Shown: one piece after another, positions 1 through 7,409 of the stretch | Position numbering within the stretch: the stretch's first letter is position 1 | How the letters are laid out: the number at the start of each line of letters is the position of its first letter | Assembly (NCBI GenBank): GCA_045597645.1 | Contig: JAZLKM010000037.1 | Location: 1-33,090, forward strand | Origin: JAKSSE01 sp045597645 | Lineage (GTDB): Bacteria; Bacillota; Clostridia; Lachnospirales; Lachnospiraceae | DNA: 33,090 nucleotides | Direction: 5' to 3' | The notes under the pieces: model-generated | What the model was told of the DNA's origin: nothing | The model's input: the letters and a program-made list of their open reading frames with translations, nothing else | The model's database searches: none | Made by a program: the position numbers and the translations under genes

Positions 1-2
1 AA

Positions 3-68
3 GAGGAGGCGGGCGGAAGCAGATTGCGAAGGGCCGAGGGGGTGTGGTATTATTGGGAGTATGGGTAA
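3..68 (+). CDS. C-terminal end of an unidentified upstream gene (partial)
   Basis: An open frame enters from the left edge and stops at TAA 66-68, giving a 21-residue tail ending WYYWEYG. Its stop overlaps the ATG of the ABC transporter at 61 in the arrangement ATGGGTAA, which is typical of translationally coupled genes in one operon. Too little is present to name a function. The alternative is that this is not coding: the frame of the ABC transporter is also open to the left edge. Confidence 0.35.
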   Translation, partial: EEAGGSRLRRAEGVWYYWEYG

Positions 69-1878
69 AGTTGCACAGAAGACAAAATTTTATATGGAGA
101 GGATTAAGTCGGGCAGGCTTAAGGAGATGCTGCACCAGCTGTGGTGGATTTATAGCTATTCTAGGAAGTATTGGGTAGCTATGGTGCTGTATACGGCTGT
201 TGGTATGTCTACGACGGGTATAGCACTGTTTAATGCTACGGTGTCCAGGAATCTTGTAGATATTATTACGGGACAAAAGCCAGCTACGACACCGGAACTG
301 ATAAGAGCATTCATTTTGATGATATTGCTTAATCTGGGGATTACATTGCTGACGCAGGCGTCGAATTTTATTTCCAGCTATGTGTCTATGAAGGTGAATG
401 CCAAGATACAGGCTGATATTTTTGAACAGATTTTGGAGACGGACTGGGAGTCACTTTCGAAGTATCACACAGGTGATTTGCTGTCGAGGTGGGGCTCGGA
501 TACGGGGACGATATCGTCAGCGGTGCTTAACTTTGTGCCGAATCTTATCATTAATATATTTAGATTTGGAAGCGCACTGTGGATGGTAATTGCCAATGAC
601 TGGACGTTTGCAATATTTGCGTTTATTGGAATGCCAGTGTCGCTGCTGCTGTCTAAGACGCTTATGAGGCGAATGGTGAATAATAATAAGAGAAGTGCAG
701 CTCTTGCGGCGAAAGCATCTGGATTTAACCAGGAGACTTTTTCTAATATACAGACTATTAAGGCGTTTGATCTGGTAGGGGTATATGTGAGATATCTTAG
801 GCAGATTCAGCAGGATTATATCAATATGAAGATTGATTTTGCTAAGATGAGTGTCTGGACATCGCTGCTTATGTCTACGGTGGGACTTATAGTGTCATAC
901 TCGGGGTATGGCTGGGGTATATACCGTGTTGCAACAGGGGCTATTACATATGGTTCGATGACAATGTTTTTGACATTGTCGGGAACGTTGACAGGTGCGC
1001 TGAATAATCTGACATCAACAATACCAGGAATTATTTCGCTCAGCGTATCAGCGGGTCGTATTATGGATATTATAGAGCTGCCACGCGAAGATTATTCTAA
1101 ACGCGATGAAGTGCGGGAGTTCTATAAAGAGAAAGGCAGAGAAGGAGTATCACTTTCGCTTTCAGATGCAAAGTATTCATATGCGAATGGTACGTTAGTG
1201 TTTGATGGGGCATCACTTGAAGCAAAGCCACATGAGATAATAGGATTGGTAGGGCCTTCTGGTGAGGGCAAGACCACTATGATGAGGTTGTTGCTATCGC
1301 TTATAGATCCGTCGGATGGCTCAGCAAGGGTGTGCGCAGGAAGTGATACATCAGATGGAAGTGCGGCGTATAAGTTGTCTCCGTCTACCAGGCAGCTATT
1401 TTCATATGTGCCACAGGGGAACACGATGTTTTCTGGAAGCATTGCTCAGAACATGCGCAATGTAAAAGAGGACGCGACAGATGAGGAAATAATTGCAGCT
1501 CTCAAGATGGCATGCGCTTGGGAATTTGTGGAGAAAATGCCAGACGGAATCAATACAGTTCTTCAGGAGAGAGGCGGTGGAGTATCCGAAGGTCAGGCCC
1601 AGAGATTGTCAATTGCAAGAGCTCTTTTGCGTAGATCGCCTATCCTGCTGTTGGATGAAGCTACGTCGGCATTGGATAATGCCACTGAAAGCCTTGTGCT
1701 TGAAAATATAATGAGGGATGAATATCCGAGGACCTGTATTATTACAACACATAGACCAGCAGTACTTAGCAGCTGCACGAGAGTATATGAGATACAGGAT
1801 AAAAAATGTGTAGTTCTTTCGGATGAGGAAATAAAGGAACTGATGGCAATAAAGCCCAGGCCGTCATTTAAGATATAA
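61..1878 (+). CDS. ABC exporter, fused transmembrane and ATPase domains
   Basis: This 605-residue protein has the half-transporter layout: a hydrophobic six-helix domain over roughly residues 35-330, then an ATPase domain. Visible nucleotide-binding motifs are Walker A GPSGEGKT (398-405), a Q-loop in YVPQGN, the signature VSEGQ (508-512, a variant of LSGGQ), Walker B ILLLDE (528-533) and the H-loop histidine 564. All catalytic residues are present, so it should be an active exporter working as a dimer in the membrane. The substrate is unknown. A neighbouring PqqD-HprK-like protein and an S26-type peptidase suggest peptide export (inference). The start is uncertain because its frame stays open to position 1 and GGGAG lies almost against the ATG. 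A strong terminator follows. Confidence 0.9.
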   Translation: MGKVAQKTKFYMERIKSGRLKEMLHQLWWIYSYSRKYWVAMVLYTAVGMSTTGIALFNATVSRNLVDIITGQKPATTPELIRAFILMILLNLGITLLTQASNFISSYVSMKVNAKIQADIFEQILETDWESLSKYHTGDLLSRWGSDTGTISSAVLNFVPNLIINIFRFGSALWMVIANDWTFAIFAFIGMPVSLLLSKTLMRRMVNNNKRSAALAAKASGFNQETFSNIQTIKAFDLVGVYVRYLRQIQQDYINMKIDFAKMSVWTSLLMSTVGLIVSYSGYGWGIYRVATGAITYGSMTMFLTLSGTLTGALNNLTSTIPGIISLSVSAGRIMDIIELPREDYSKRDEVREFYKEKGREGVSLSLSDAKYSYANGTLVFDGASLEAKPHEIIGLVGPSGEGKTTMMRLLLSLIDPSDGSARVCAGSDTSDGSAAYKLSPSTRQLFSYVPQGNTMFSGSIAQNMRNVKEDATDEEIIAALKMACAWEFVEKMPDGINTVLQERGGGVSEGQAQRLSIARALLRRSPILLLDEATSALDNATESLVLENIMRDEYPRTCIITTHRPAVLSSCTRVYEIQDKKCVVLSDEEIKELMAIKPRPSFKI

Positions 1879-1898
1879 AATATACGTTGAAATAGGTG

Positions 1899-1950
1899 CC
1901 GGCCTCCAAAAGTTAGATTCGTAATCAGGCTTTTGGAGGCCGGAATTTTT
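1899..1950 (+). terminator. Rho-independent terminator after the ABC exporter
   Basis: A perfect 14-bp stem pairs 1899-1912 with 1930-1943, with a 17-nt loop, and is followed by AATTTTT at 1944-1950. It lies between the convergent ends of the exporter and the minus-strand PqqD-HprK-like gene. The T-run is on the plus side only, so it should mainly stop plus-strand transcription. Confidence 0.85.
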
Positions 1951-1953
1951 GTG

Positions 1954-3090
1954 TTATAGAATAGAATCGATGGCAGCTTTCATTACATGTGCGGCTTCGT
2001 CTTCCATATTGCACTGCAATGAGAATACAGGAGAATAATCTGATATTGATGCAGCCATGTCCACTAGCTTTGACATATCTTCGCCATGCAGTGTAGGTGT
2101 GATAAATCTTCTATATATATAGCGGGTTGCCTCGGCAGATGACAGCCTGCTAGCTATGTTCTCCTTGGATTGCGTCAGCATTACTATACCGCCTAGGTTG
2201 TAATCCTGGTCGGAATAAATGCCTGATGTGCCACACCATGGGATGCCATAAGCCTTGATGCCACTTTCCGTTATCCCCAAGAGATTTAAATCTCCGTTCA
2301 CATATGGGGTATCATATATCATGTGCCAAAGGCGAGTGTGTGTCGATTTGCCTGTGCCAGATGATCCTGAAAACAGCCAGAGCTTTTCTTTATATAATAT
2401 GGAAGCTGAATGCATAGCAAAGAGCCCTTTTTGAGCAGCCTTCATAAGGAAAGGGAAACGTATTGCCTGGAAAATTTCCTCAATGGCACCTTTACTTATT
2501 ATCGGCGAAATATGAAGCCTGCAGTATGAATAGTCATGAGAGAGCACGCCAAGACTAATCTTATTCATGTTGGGATAGAATAGATGAAGCCCATCCGGAT
2601 GAGAGGATACGATTGCGTCGGTAGCGGCTAAAAGCAGGGTTCCGTTTTCATGCTCGACATCTGAGGAACTCGTTGTAAGCTCGATGGATAGATCTGGTTC
2701 GCAGTAGTCCTGAGCGAAATCTTTTAACTGAGGAAGAGTGATTTCTGCGTTTGATTTAATAGCAATGTTGATTCCGGCAACGCGGTAACTTCTTATATTA
2801 ATATATGCTGTATTATTGTTTGCCAGATATCCGCATGAGCGCAGCTGATTTAGAAAGCTGTTGAGATCAGCTGCGATAATGGGCTGCTCGCTGGCACTTG
2901 CTTCGAAGTGCTGGCACAGTCTCGCTATGATGTCGCCAATATCTGTATCCTCCTGTAGCATGTCCCACACAAGCTCACCAAATTCAGAAAGCTTGATTGC
3001 TGGAGCATTTTGTTCTATCATCTGTCCATAAGGAATTAGATATGGCTCGCCGCTTATATTCTTCTTTATTGCACCACTGTTGGCTTTCAT
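1954..3090 (-). CDS. PqqD-like domain fused to an HPr kinase/PEPCK-like kinase domain
   Basis: I read a 378-residue protein from ATG 3090, which has AAAGGTGG five bases upstream; a GTG at 3099 is the less likely start. Residues about 15-95 resemble PqqD, the RiPP recognition fold that binds leader peptides. The C-terminal half is HPr kinase-like: P-loop GSSGTGKST from residue 242 (Lys248), then VNGDLN and the GIPWCGTSG motif common in HprK/PEPCK-like proteins of peptide clusters. Known relatives PadeK and ThcoK phosphorylate lasso peptide precursors. Whether this protein phosphorylates a peptide is inference. It is transcribed opposite to its neighbours, which are an ABC exporter and an S26-type peptidase. 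It is not the housekeeping HprK/P, because the order of motifs and the N-terminal domain differ. Confidence 0.75.
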   Translation of the reverse strand: MKANSGAIKKNISGEPYLIPYGQMIEQNAPAIKLSEFGELVWDMLQEDTDIGDIIARLCQHFEASASEQPIIAADLNSFLNQLRSCGYLANNNTAYINIRSYRVAGINIAIKSNAEITLPQLKDFAQDYCEPDLSIELTTSSSDVEHENGTLLLAATDAIVSSHPDGLHLFYPNMNKISLGVLSHDYSYCRLHISPIISKGAIEEIFQAIRFPFLMKAAQKGLFAMHSASILYKEKLWLFSGSSGTGKSTHTRLWHMIYDTPYVNGDLNLLGITESGIKAYGIPWCGTSGIYSDQDYNLGGIVMLTQSKENIASRLSSAEATRYIYRRFITPTLHGEDMSKLVDMAASISDYSPVFSLQCNMEDEAAHVMKAAIDSIL

Positions 3091-3207
3091 ATATGCCACC
3101 TTTCAGAATATAACTGCTGACGGATGACTCTGCCATGTAGCAGCATCAGAAATCAGCATGAACCTAAGTATCAAGTTCTTTCTTTATAATAATATAAGCA
3201 GGAAAAA

Positions 3208-3672
3208 ATGATGTCAAGAAATGTAGAGGCTGTGATAACTGAAAACGTATCTCCTGAGAAGATGCTAAAGGAGGGTAAGACCATCCAAATCCGCCCGACA
3301 GGGTATAGCATGTATCCGCTTATCTACCCAGACAGAGACGAGGTCGTGCTCGCGCCAATTAGAGGGCGAAAACTTAAGTGGGGAGACGTTGTCATTTTCA
3401 GAAGAAAAGATGGACTGCTCATTTTGCATAGAATATTTAAGATAAGGAAGCAAGGATACTATATTATAGGAGATAACTCTCCTTACGTAGATGGTCCTAT
3501 TAATATAGAAGATATATGTGGCATTATGACGGGCTTCTATCATAAGGGACACTATTATAGTGAGAAAAATGTACTGTACAAAGCTAGTGCTTACATATGG
3601 CTGATACTTCGTCCGGTGCGCGGTGTTATCTCAAAGGCGGCTCATGGCCTTAAAAGTCTGATAAAACACTAG
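3208..3672 (+). CDS. S24/S26-family peptidase, signal-peptidase-like
   Basis: The 154-residue product carries the S26 box PTGYSMYPLI with the likely nucleophile Ser34. It also has GDVVIF, an LHRI motif with His74, and GDNSPYVDGPI. His in place of the usual lysine resembles the Ser-His arrangement of SipW and archaeal or ER-type signal peptidases. There is no N-terminal membrane anchor; a hydrophobic stretch near residues 128-140 (YIWLILRPVRGVI) could associate with the membrane. Genes of this type often sit beside PqqD and HprK-like genes in clostridial peptide clusters, so processing of a modified peptide is plausible (inference). Two ATG codons stand in tandem at 3208 and 3211, preceded by AGCAGG. 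A TATAAT at 3183-3188 may be its -10 element. Confidence 0.8.
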   Translation: MMSRNVEAVITENVSPEKMLKEGKTIQIRPTGYSMYPLIYPDRDEVVLAPIRGRKLKWGDVVIFRRKDGLLILHRIFKIRKQGYYIIGDNSPYVDGPINIEDICGIMTGFYHKGHYYSEKNVLYKASAYIWLILRPVRGVISKAAHGLKSLIKH

Positions 3673-3739
3673 ATAATGTATGCCAAGGGCACTAATTGCA
3701 GATTGTATCAAAATAAATACAAAAAATCTAAATATCTAC

Positions 3740-3768
3740 TTGCATTCCAATAGATTTTCCGATATATT
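3740..3768 (+). promoter_or_regulatory. Predicted sigma-A promoter of the S10 operon
   Basis: TTGCAT at 3740-3745 and TATATT at 3763-3768 are separated by 17 bases. Transcription would begin near 3775 and give a leader of about 250 nt before rpsJ. This is the only well-spaced pair I found in the 350-base gap between the S26-type peptidase gene and rpsJ. Confidence 0.6.
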
Positions 3769-3774
3769 AACGAT

Positions 3775-4024
3775 TGCTGTGGCATGATAGCTGTGAAGCG
3801 TGAGGTTGCTACAAGGCCAAATACATAAGGTTTTGTAGGTTTTCCGTGGAGCGAATGTCAAGTTTGAAACTGACGACAGGTCACTGTACCAATAGAAGTC
3901 TGCTTTAGGCAGAGACACGTGTGTTAATTCCTAGATACGTTGCTTAATAGGACACACACGGGAAAGTGTACAGTCACCGCTTGTCGCATAATGTTAAGAA
4001 AGTGCGAAGGAGGCGACTTTTTTT
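3775..4024 (+). promoter_or_regulatory. Structured 5' leader of the S10 ribosomal operon
   Basis: The gap 3673-4024 contains no gene but folds well by eye. Helices I can draw are 3809-3814 with 3833-3838, and 3857-3864 with 3868-3874. A nested set follows: 3874-3878 with 3982-3986 enclosing 3883-3889 with 3968-3974, enclosing hairpin 3899-3903/3909-3913 and hairpin 3918-3924/3954-3960. The 3' strand of the outermost helix overlaps GTCGC 3983-3987, which can instead pair with GCGAC 4013-4017 directly before seven T's. Ribosomal protein feedback on S10 leaders is known in other bacteria (L4 in E. coli); that this leader binds a ribosomal protein is inference. Confidence 0.6.
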
Positions 4025-4342
4025 ATGGCAGCAAGTTTTATGCGCATCACTCTCAAGGCATATGACCATGAGCTGGTAGATGCATCGGCAAAGAAGATCA
4101 TCGAGACAGTTAAGAAAAACGACTCTCAGGTGAGCGGACCGGTTCCGCTTCCTACTAAGAAGGAAGTAGTTACCATCATCCGCGCTGTTCACAAGTATAA
4201 GGATTCACGTGAGCAGTTCGAACAGAGAACTCACAAGAGACTCATTGATGTTCTTACCCCAACTAAGAGCACAATCGACGCTCTTCAGCATCTTGAAATG
4301 CCGGCCGGTGTTTACATCGACATCAAGATGAAAGAAAGATAG
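4025..4342 (+). CDS. rpsJ: Ribosomal protein S10
   Basis: S10 is part of the 30S head and, as NusE, also of transcription antitermination complexes. The 105-residue sequence has the family core LKAYDH near residue 11, GPVPLPTKK at 38-46 and SREQFEQRTHKRLID at 61-75. Start ATG 4025 follows AAGGAGG at 4007-4013; an ATG at residue 6 is less likely because the family usually has several residues before the RIRLKAYDH-like strand. It is the first gene of the S10 operon, 54 bases before rplC. Seven T's lie between the ribosome-binding site and the start codon, which is unusual and may be regulatory. Confidence 0.97.
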   Translation: MAASFMRITLKAYDHELVDASAKKIIETVKKNDSQVSGPVPLPTKKEVVTIIRAVHKYKDSREQFEQRTHKRLIDVLTPTKSTIDALQHLEMPAGVYIDIKMKER

Positions 4343-4396
4343 GCAGTAAACTAGTATGAACGTGAAAGCGTTCCGCTGTAGATTCAGGAGGTAATC

Positions 4397-5080
4397 ATGA
4401 AGAAAGCAATTTTAGCTACAAAGCTTGGCATGACCCAGATCTTCAATGAAGAGGGCGTGCTCGTGCCGGTTACCGTACTTGCAGCAGGTCCTTGCGTTGT
4501 TACTCAGGTTAAGACCGTAGATAACGACGGATACGAGGCTGTTCAGGTCGGCTTTGTTGATCAGAAGAACAAGATCGTTAACAAAGATGCATCTGGCAAG
4601 AAGGAAATCAAGGCTCGTCACGGAGTGAACAAGGCTCAGCAGGGTCACTTCGCAAAGGCTGGCGTTTCAGGCAAGAAGTATGTTAGAGAGTTCCGTTTCG
4701 AGAATTCAGCTGACTACAAGGTAGCAGATGAGATTAAAGCAGACATCTTCGCAGCAGGCGATAAGGTAGATGTTTCTGCAGTATCAAAGGGAAAAGGCTT
4801 CCAGGGTGCCGTTAAGCGTCTTGGTCAGCACAGAGGACCTATGATGCATGGTTCTAAGTTCCATCGTCATCAGGGTTCAAACGGTGCTTGCTCTTCTCCG
4901 AGCCGTGTATTCAAGGGTAAGGGAATGCCCGGTCAGATGGGTAACAAGAACGTAACTGTTCAGAACCTCGAGGTTGTACGCGTAGACGCAGAGCAGAATC
5001 TGCTCCTCGTTAAGGGCGCTGTACCAGGACCAAAGAAGGCTCTGATCACCATCAAAGAATCCGTTAAGGTTTCTAAGTAA
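4397..5080 (+). CDS. rplC: Ribosomal protein L3
   Basis: L3 is an early 23S rRNA-binding protein whose extended loop reaches the peptidyl transferase centre. The sequence opens with KAILATKLGMTQIF and carries the L3 signature around residues 155-182 (FHRHQGSNG, then RVFKGKGMPGQMGN). At 227 residues it is slightly longer than the usual 205-215, with the extra length in the region near residues 55-105. A CAGGAGG ribosome-binding site stands at 4386-4392. It is followed after 23 bases by rplD. Confidence 0.97.
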   Translation: MKKAILATKLGMTQIFNEEGVLVPVTVLAAGPCVVTQVKTVDNDGYEAVQVGFVDQKNKIVNKDASGKKEIKARHGVNKAQQGHFAKAGVSGKKYVREFRFENSADYKVADEIKADIFAAGDKVDVSAVSKGKGFQGAVKRLGQHRGPMMHGSKFHRHQGSNGACSSPSRVFKGKGMPGQMGNKNVTVQNLEVVRVDAEQNLLLVKGAVPGPKKALITIKESVKVSK

Positions 5081-5103
5081 GGCGCAGGAAGGAGGAAATC
5101 GAG

Positions 5104-5724
5104 ATGGCAAAAGTATCCGTATATAATATGGAAGGCAAAGAAGTTGGAACCATCGATCTTAAAGATGAAATCTTCGGCGCTAACGTAAATGAGCATCTTG
5201 TTCATATGGCAGTACTTCAGCAGTTGGCTAACAACCGTCAGGGTACTCAGAAAGCAAAGACTCGTTCAGAGGTTTCAGGCGGCGGCCGTAAGCCGTGGCG
5301 TCAGAAGGGAACCGGACATGCACGTCAGGGTTCAACCCGTTCACCTCAGTGGACCGGCGGTGGTGTAGTATTCGCACCAGTACCGCGTGACTACTCTTTC
5401 AAGCTTAACAAGAAAGAGAAGAGAGCAGCTCTTAAGTCTGTTCTTACCAGCAAGGTTCAGGATTCTAAGTTCAAGGTAGTTGATGAGATTAAGCTTAACG
5501 AGATTAAGACAAAGGATTTCGCAAAGTTCCTTAGCAACCTTGACGCAAAGAACGCTCTGGTAGTTCTTGACTCAGTTGATGAGACCGTAATCAAGAGCGC
5601 ACAGAACATCCCGACCGTTAAGACTACTCAGACCGGAACAATCAACGTATATGACGTACTTAAGTACGACACCGTTATTGTATCAAAGGCTGCAGTAGCA
5701 ACCATCGAGGAGGTGTATGCATAA
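5104..5724 (+). CDS. rplD: Ribosomal protein L4
   Basis: L4 binds domain I of 23S rRNA and lines the exit tunnel. Residues about 45-100 form the glycine- and arginine-rich tunnel loop, with GGGRKPWRQKGTGHARQG and the strand RSPQWTGGG visible. Length (206) is normal. In E. coli L4 represses the S10 operon; whether that holds for the long leader here cannot be told from the sequence. Its stop overlaps the start of rplW by one base, and the rplW ribosome-binding site lies inside the last rplD codons, so the two are probably translationally coupled. Confidence 0.97.
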   Translation: MAKVSVYNMEGKEVGTIDLKDEIFGANVNEHLVHMAVLQQLANNRQGTQKAKTRSEVSGGGRKPWRQKGTGHARQGSTRSPQWTGGGVVFAPVPRDYSFKLNKKEKRAALKSVLTSKVQDSKFKVVDEIKLNEIKTKDFAKFLSNLDAKNALVVLDSVDETVIKSAQNIPTVKTTQTGTINVYDVLKYDTVIVSKAAVATIEEVYA

Positions 5725-6023
5725 TGGCTAACGTACAGTATTATGACGTAATACTCAAGCCGGTAATCACCGAGAAGAGTATGAACGCTATGGCAGAGAA
5801 AAAGTACACATTTCTTGTTCACCCAGATGCGAACAAGACTATGATTAAGGAAGCAGTAGAGAAGATGTTTGACGGTGCTAAGGTTAAGACCGTTAACACT
5901 GTTAACTACGATGGCAAGACAAAGCGTCGCGGGATGACCTTCGGTAAGACCGCTAAGACCAAGAAGGCAATCGTAACCCTCACTGCTGACAGCAAGGATA
6001 TCGAGCTGTTTACCGGACTGTAA
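5724..6023 (+). CDS. rplW: Ribosomal protein L23
   Basis: L23 sits at the tunnel exit and is a docking site for trigger factor and SRP. The 99-residue protein has the family opening VILKPVITEKSM and the central VKTVNTVNYDGKTKRRG segment. It starts on the A of the rplD stop codon. Unusually for this operon it is followed by 236 bases without a gene, filled with hairpins, before rplB. Confidence 0.96.
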   Translation: MANVQYYDVILKPVITEKSMNAMAEKKYTFLVHPDANKTMIKEAVEKMFDGAKVKTVNTVNYDGKTKRRGMTFGKTAKTKKAIVTLTADSKDIELFTGL

Positions 6024-6040
6024 AATACAGGGCCGAAGGA

Positions 6041-6174
6041 AACAGCAAGCTGTTGAAAAAAAGGAATTTTCCTGAAAAGGAATTTTTTCAACAAATCATC
6101 TTAAATCATGATGATTTGTTGAAACGAAACAGCAAGCTGTTTCGATGCGATTTCCGGCTACGCCGAGAAATCGC
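6041..6174 (+). repeat. Array of adjacent hairpins between rplW and rplB
   Basis: Five stem-loops follow one another: 6041-6046/6049-6054, 6052-6061/6083-6092, 6089-6100/6110-6121 (perfect 12 bp, 9-nt loop), 6125-6133/6136-6144 and 6147-6158/6162-6174 (one bulged base). The core AACAGCAAGCTGTT occurs twice, in the first and fourth hairpins. All other gaps in the operon before secY are under about 60 bases, so this looks like an inserted repeat cluster or an RNA processing or regulatory element. None of the hairpins is followed by a proper T-run, so termination is unlikely. Confidence 0.75.
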
Positions 6175-6259
6175 GGTATGCACAGTCGTAAGTGCGAGAT
6201 TAAACGAAGATGCGTCAATGCGCAGTGCGTGTTGAATGCTTATGAAAGGAGCATTAATC

Positions 6260-7102
6260 ATGGGTATCAAGAAATATAACCCGTATACACCGTCTAGGCG
6301 TAATATGACCGGCTCCGATTTCTCAGAGATCACCAAGAGCACTCCTGAGAAGTCACTGTTGGTTTCACTTAAGAAGAACGCTGGACGTAACAATCAGGGA
6401 AAGATAACCGTTCGTCATCACGGCGGCGGCAATCGTCAGAAATATCGTCTTGTAGACTTCAAGAGAAATAAGGAAGGTATTCCAGCAAAGGTTATCGGCA
6501 TCGAGTATGATCCGAACAGAACCGCTAACATCGCTCTTATCTGCTATGCAGATGGCGAGAAGGCATACATCCTTGCTCCTGAAGGACTTACTGATGGAAT
6601 GACCGTTATGAACGGTGCTGATGCTGAAGTTCGTGTAGGTAACTGCTTACCTCTTTCAGCTATTCCTGTAGGTACTCTTATCCATAATATTGAGCTTCAT
6701 CCTGGCAAGGGCGGACAGCTTGTTCGTACCGCTGGTGTATCTGCTCAGCTTATGGCTAAGGAAGGCAAGTATGCAACCCTTAGACTTCCGTCAGGCGAGA
6801 TGAGAATGGTTCTCAGCAACTGCCGCGCAACCATCGGTGTTATCGGAAACGGTGACCACAACCTGGTTAAGCTTGGTAAGGCCGGACGTAAGCGTAACAT
6901 GGGTATTCGTCCTACTGTTCGCGGATCTGTTATGAACCCGAATGACCATCCACACGGTGGTGGTGAAGGACGCGCTCCGATTGGTCGCCCGGGTCCATGC
7001 ACCCCATGGGGCAAGCCTGCAATGGGTCTCAAAACCCGCAAGAAGAACAAGCAGTCTAACAAGCTCATCATTCGTCGTAAAGACGGTAGAGCGATCAAAT
7101 AA
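6260..7102 (+). CDS. rplB: Ribosomal protein L2
   Basis: L2 bridges the subunits and is needed for peptidyl transferase assembly. I start the gene at ATG 6260, giving 280 residues beginning MGIKKYNPYTPSRR, because AAAGGAG at 6244-6250 is correctly placed for it; an in-frame start 8 codons earlier lacks this support. The C-terminal signature MNPNDHPHGGGEGR begins at residue 225, with His230 matching the conserved functional histidine (His229 in E. coli). It is separated from rplW by the hairpin array and followed by rpsS after 11 bases. Confidence 0.97.
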   Translation: MGIKKYNPYTPSRRNMTGSDFSEITKSTPEKSLLVSLKKNAGRNNQGKITVRHHGGGNRQKYRLVDFKRNKEGIPAKVIGIEYDPNRTANIALICYADGEKAYILAPEGLTDGMTVMNGADAEVRVGNCLPLSAIPVGTLIHNIELHPGKGGQLVRTAGVSAQLMAKEGKYATLRLPSGEMRMVLSNCRATIGVIGNGDHNLVKLGKAGRKRNMGIRPTVRGSVMNPNDHPHGGGEGRAPIGRPGPCTPWGKPAMGLKTRKKNKQSNKLIIRRKDGRAIK

Positions 7103-7113
7103 GGAGGAATATA

Positions 7114-7395
7114 ATGAGCCGTTCATTAAAGAAAGGACCTTTTGCGGACGAAAGCTTACTGAAAAAGATCGATGCTTTGAACGCATCAGGCGCAAAAGAA
7201 GTTGTAAAGACCTGGTCACGTCGCTCTACTATCTTCCCACAGATGGTTGGACATACCATTGCTGTACATGATGGACGTAAGCATGTACCGGTATATGTTA
7301 CCGAGGATATGGTAGGCCACAAGCTTGGAGAATTCGTTGCTACCCGTACCTACAGAGGTCATGGCAAGGACGAAAAGAAATCCAAGGTACGTTAA
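7114..7395 (+). CDS. rpsS: Ribosomal protein S19
   Basis: S19 forms a complex with S13 in the 30S head near the A-site tRNA. The 93-residue protein begins MSRSLKKGPFADESLLKKI and contains the family stretch WSRRSTIFPQMVGHTIAVHD, then HKLGEFVATRTYRGH. Its ribosome-binding site AAGGAGG lies just before the ATG. It is followed by rplV after 14 bases, the usual S10-operon order. Confidence 0.97.
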   Translation: MSRSLKKGPFADESLLKKIDALNASGAKEVVKTWSRRSTIFPQMVGHTIAVHDGRKHVPVYVTEDMVGHKLGEFVATRTYRGHGKDEKKSKVR

Positions 7396-7409
7396 GGAAA
7401 GGAGTAATC

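Noticed and set aside
3100..3207. Small precursor peptide gene between the PqqD-HprK-like and S26-type peptidase genes
   Set aside because: Neither strand has an open frame with a ribosome-binding site in this 108-base gap.
6052..6092. Rho-independent terminator after rplW
   Set aside because: The T's are part of the stem rather than a tail, and termination here would cut off most ribosomal genes downstream.
6745..7271. Several frames over 100 codons overlapping rplB and rpsS on both strands
   Set aside because: They are shadows of the two ribosomal protein genes, which account for the conservation.
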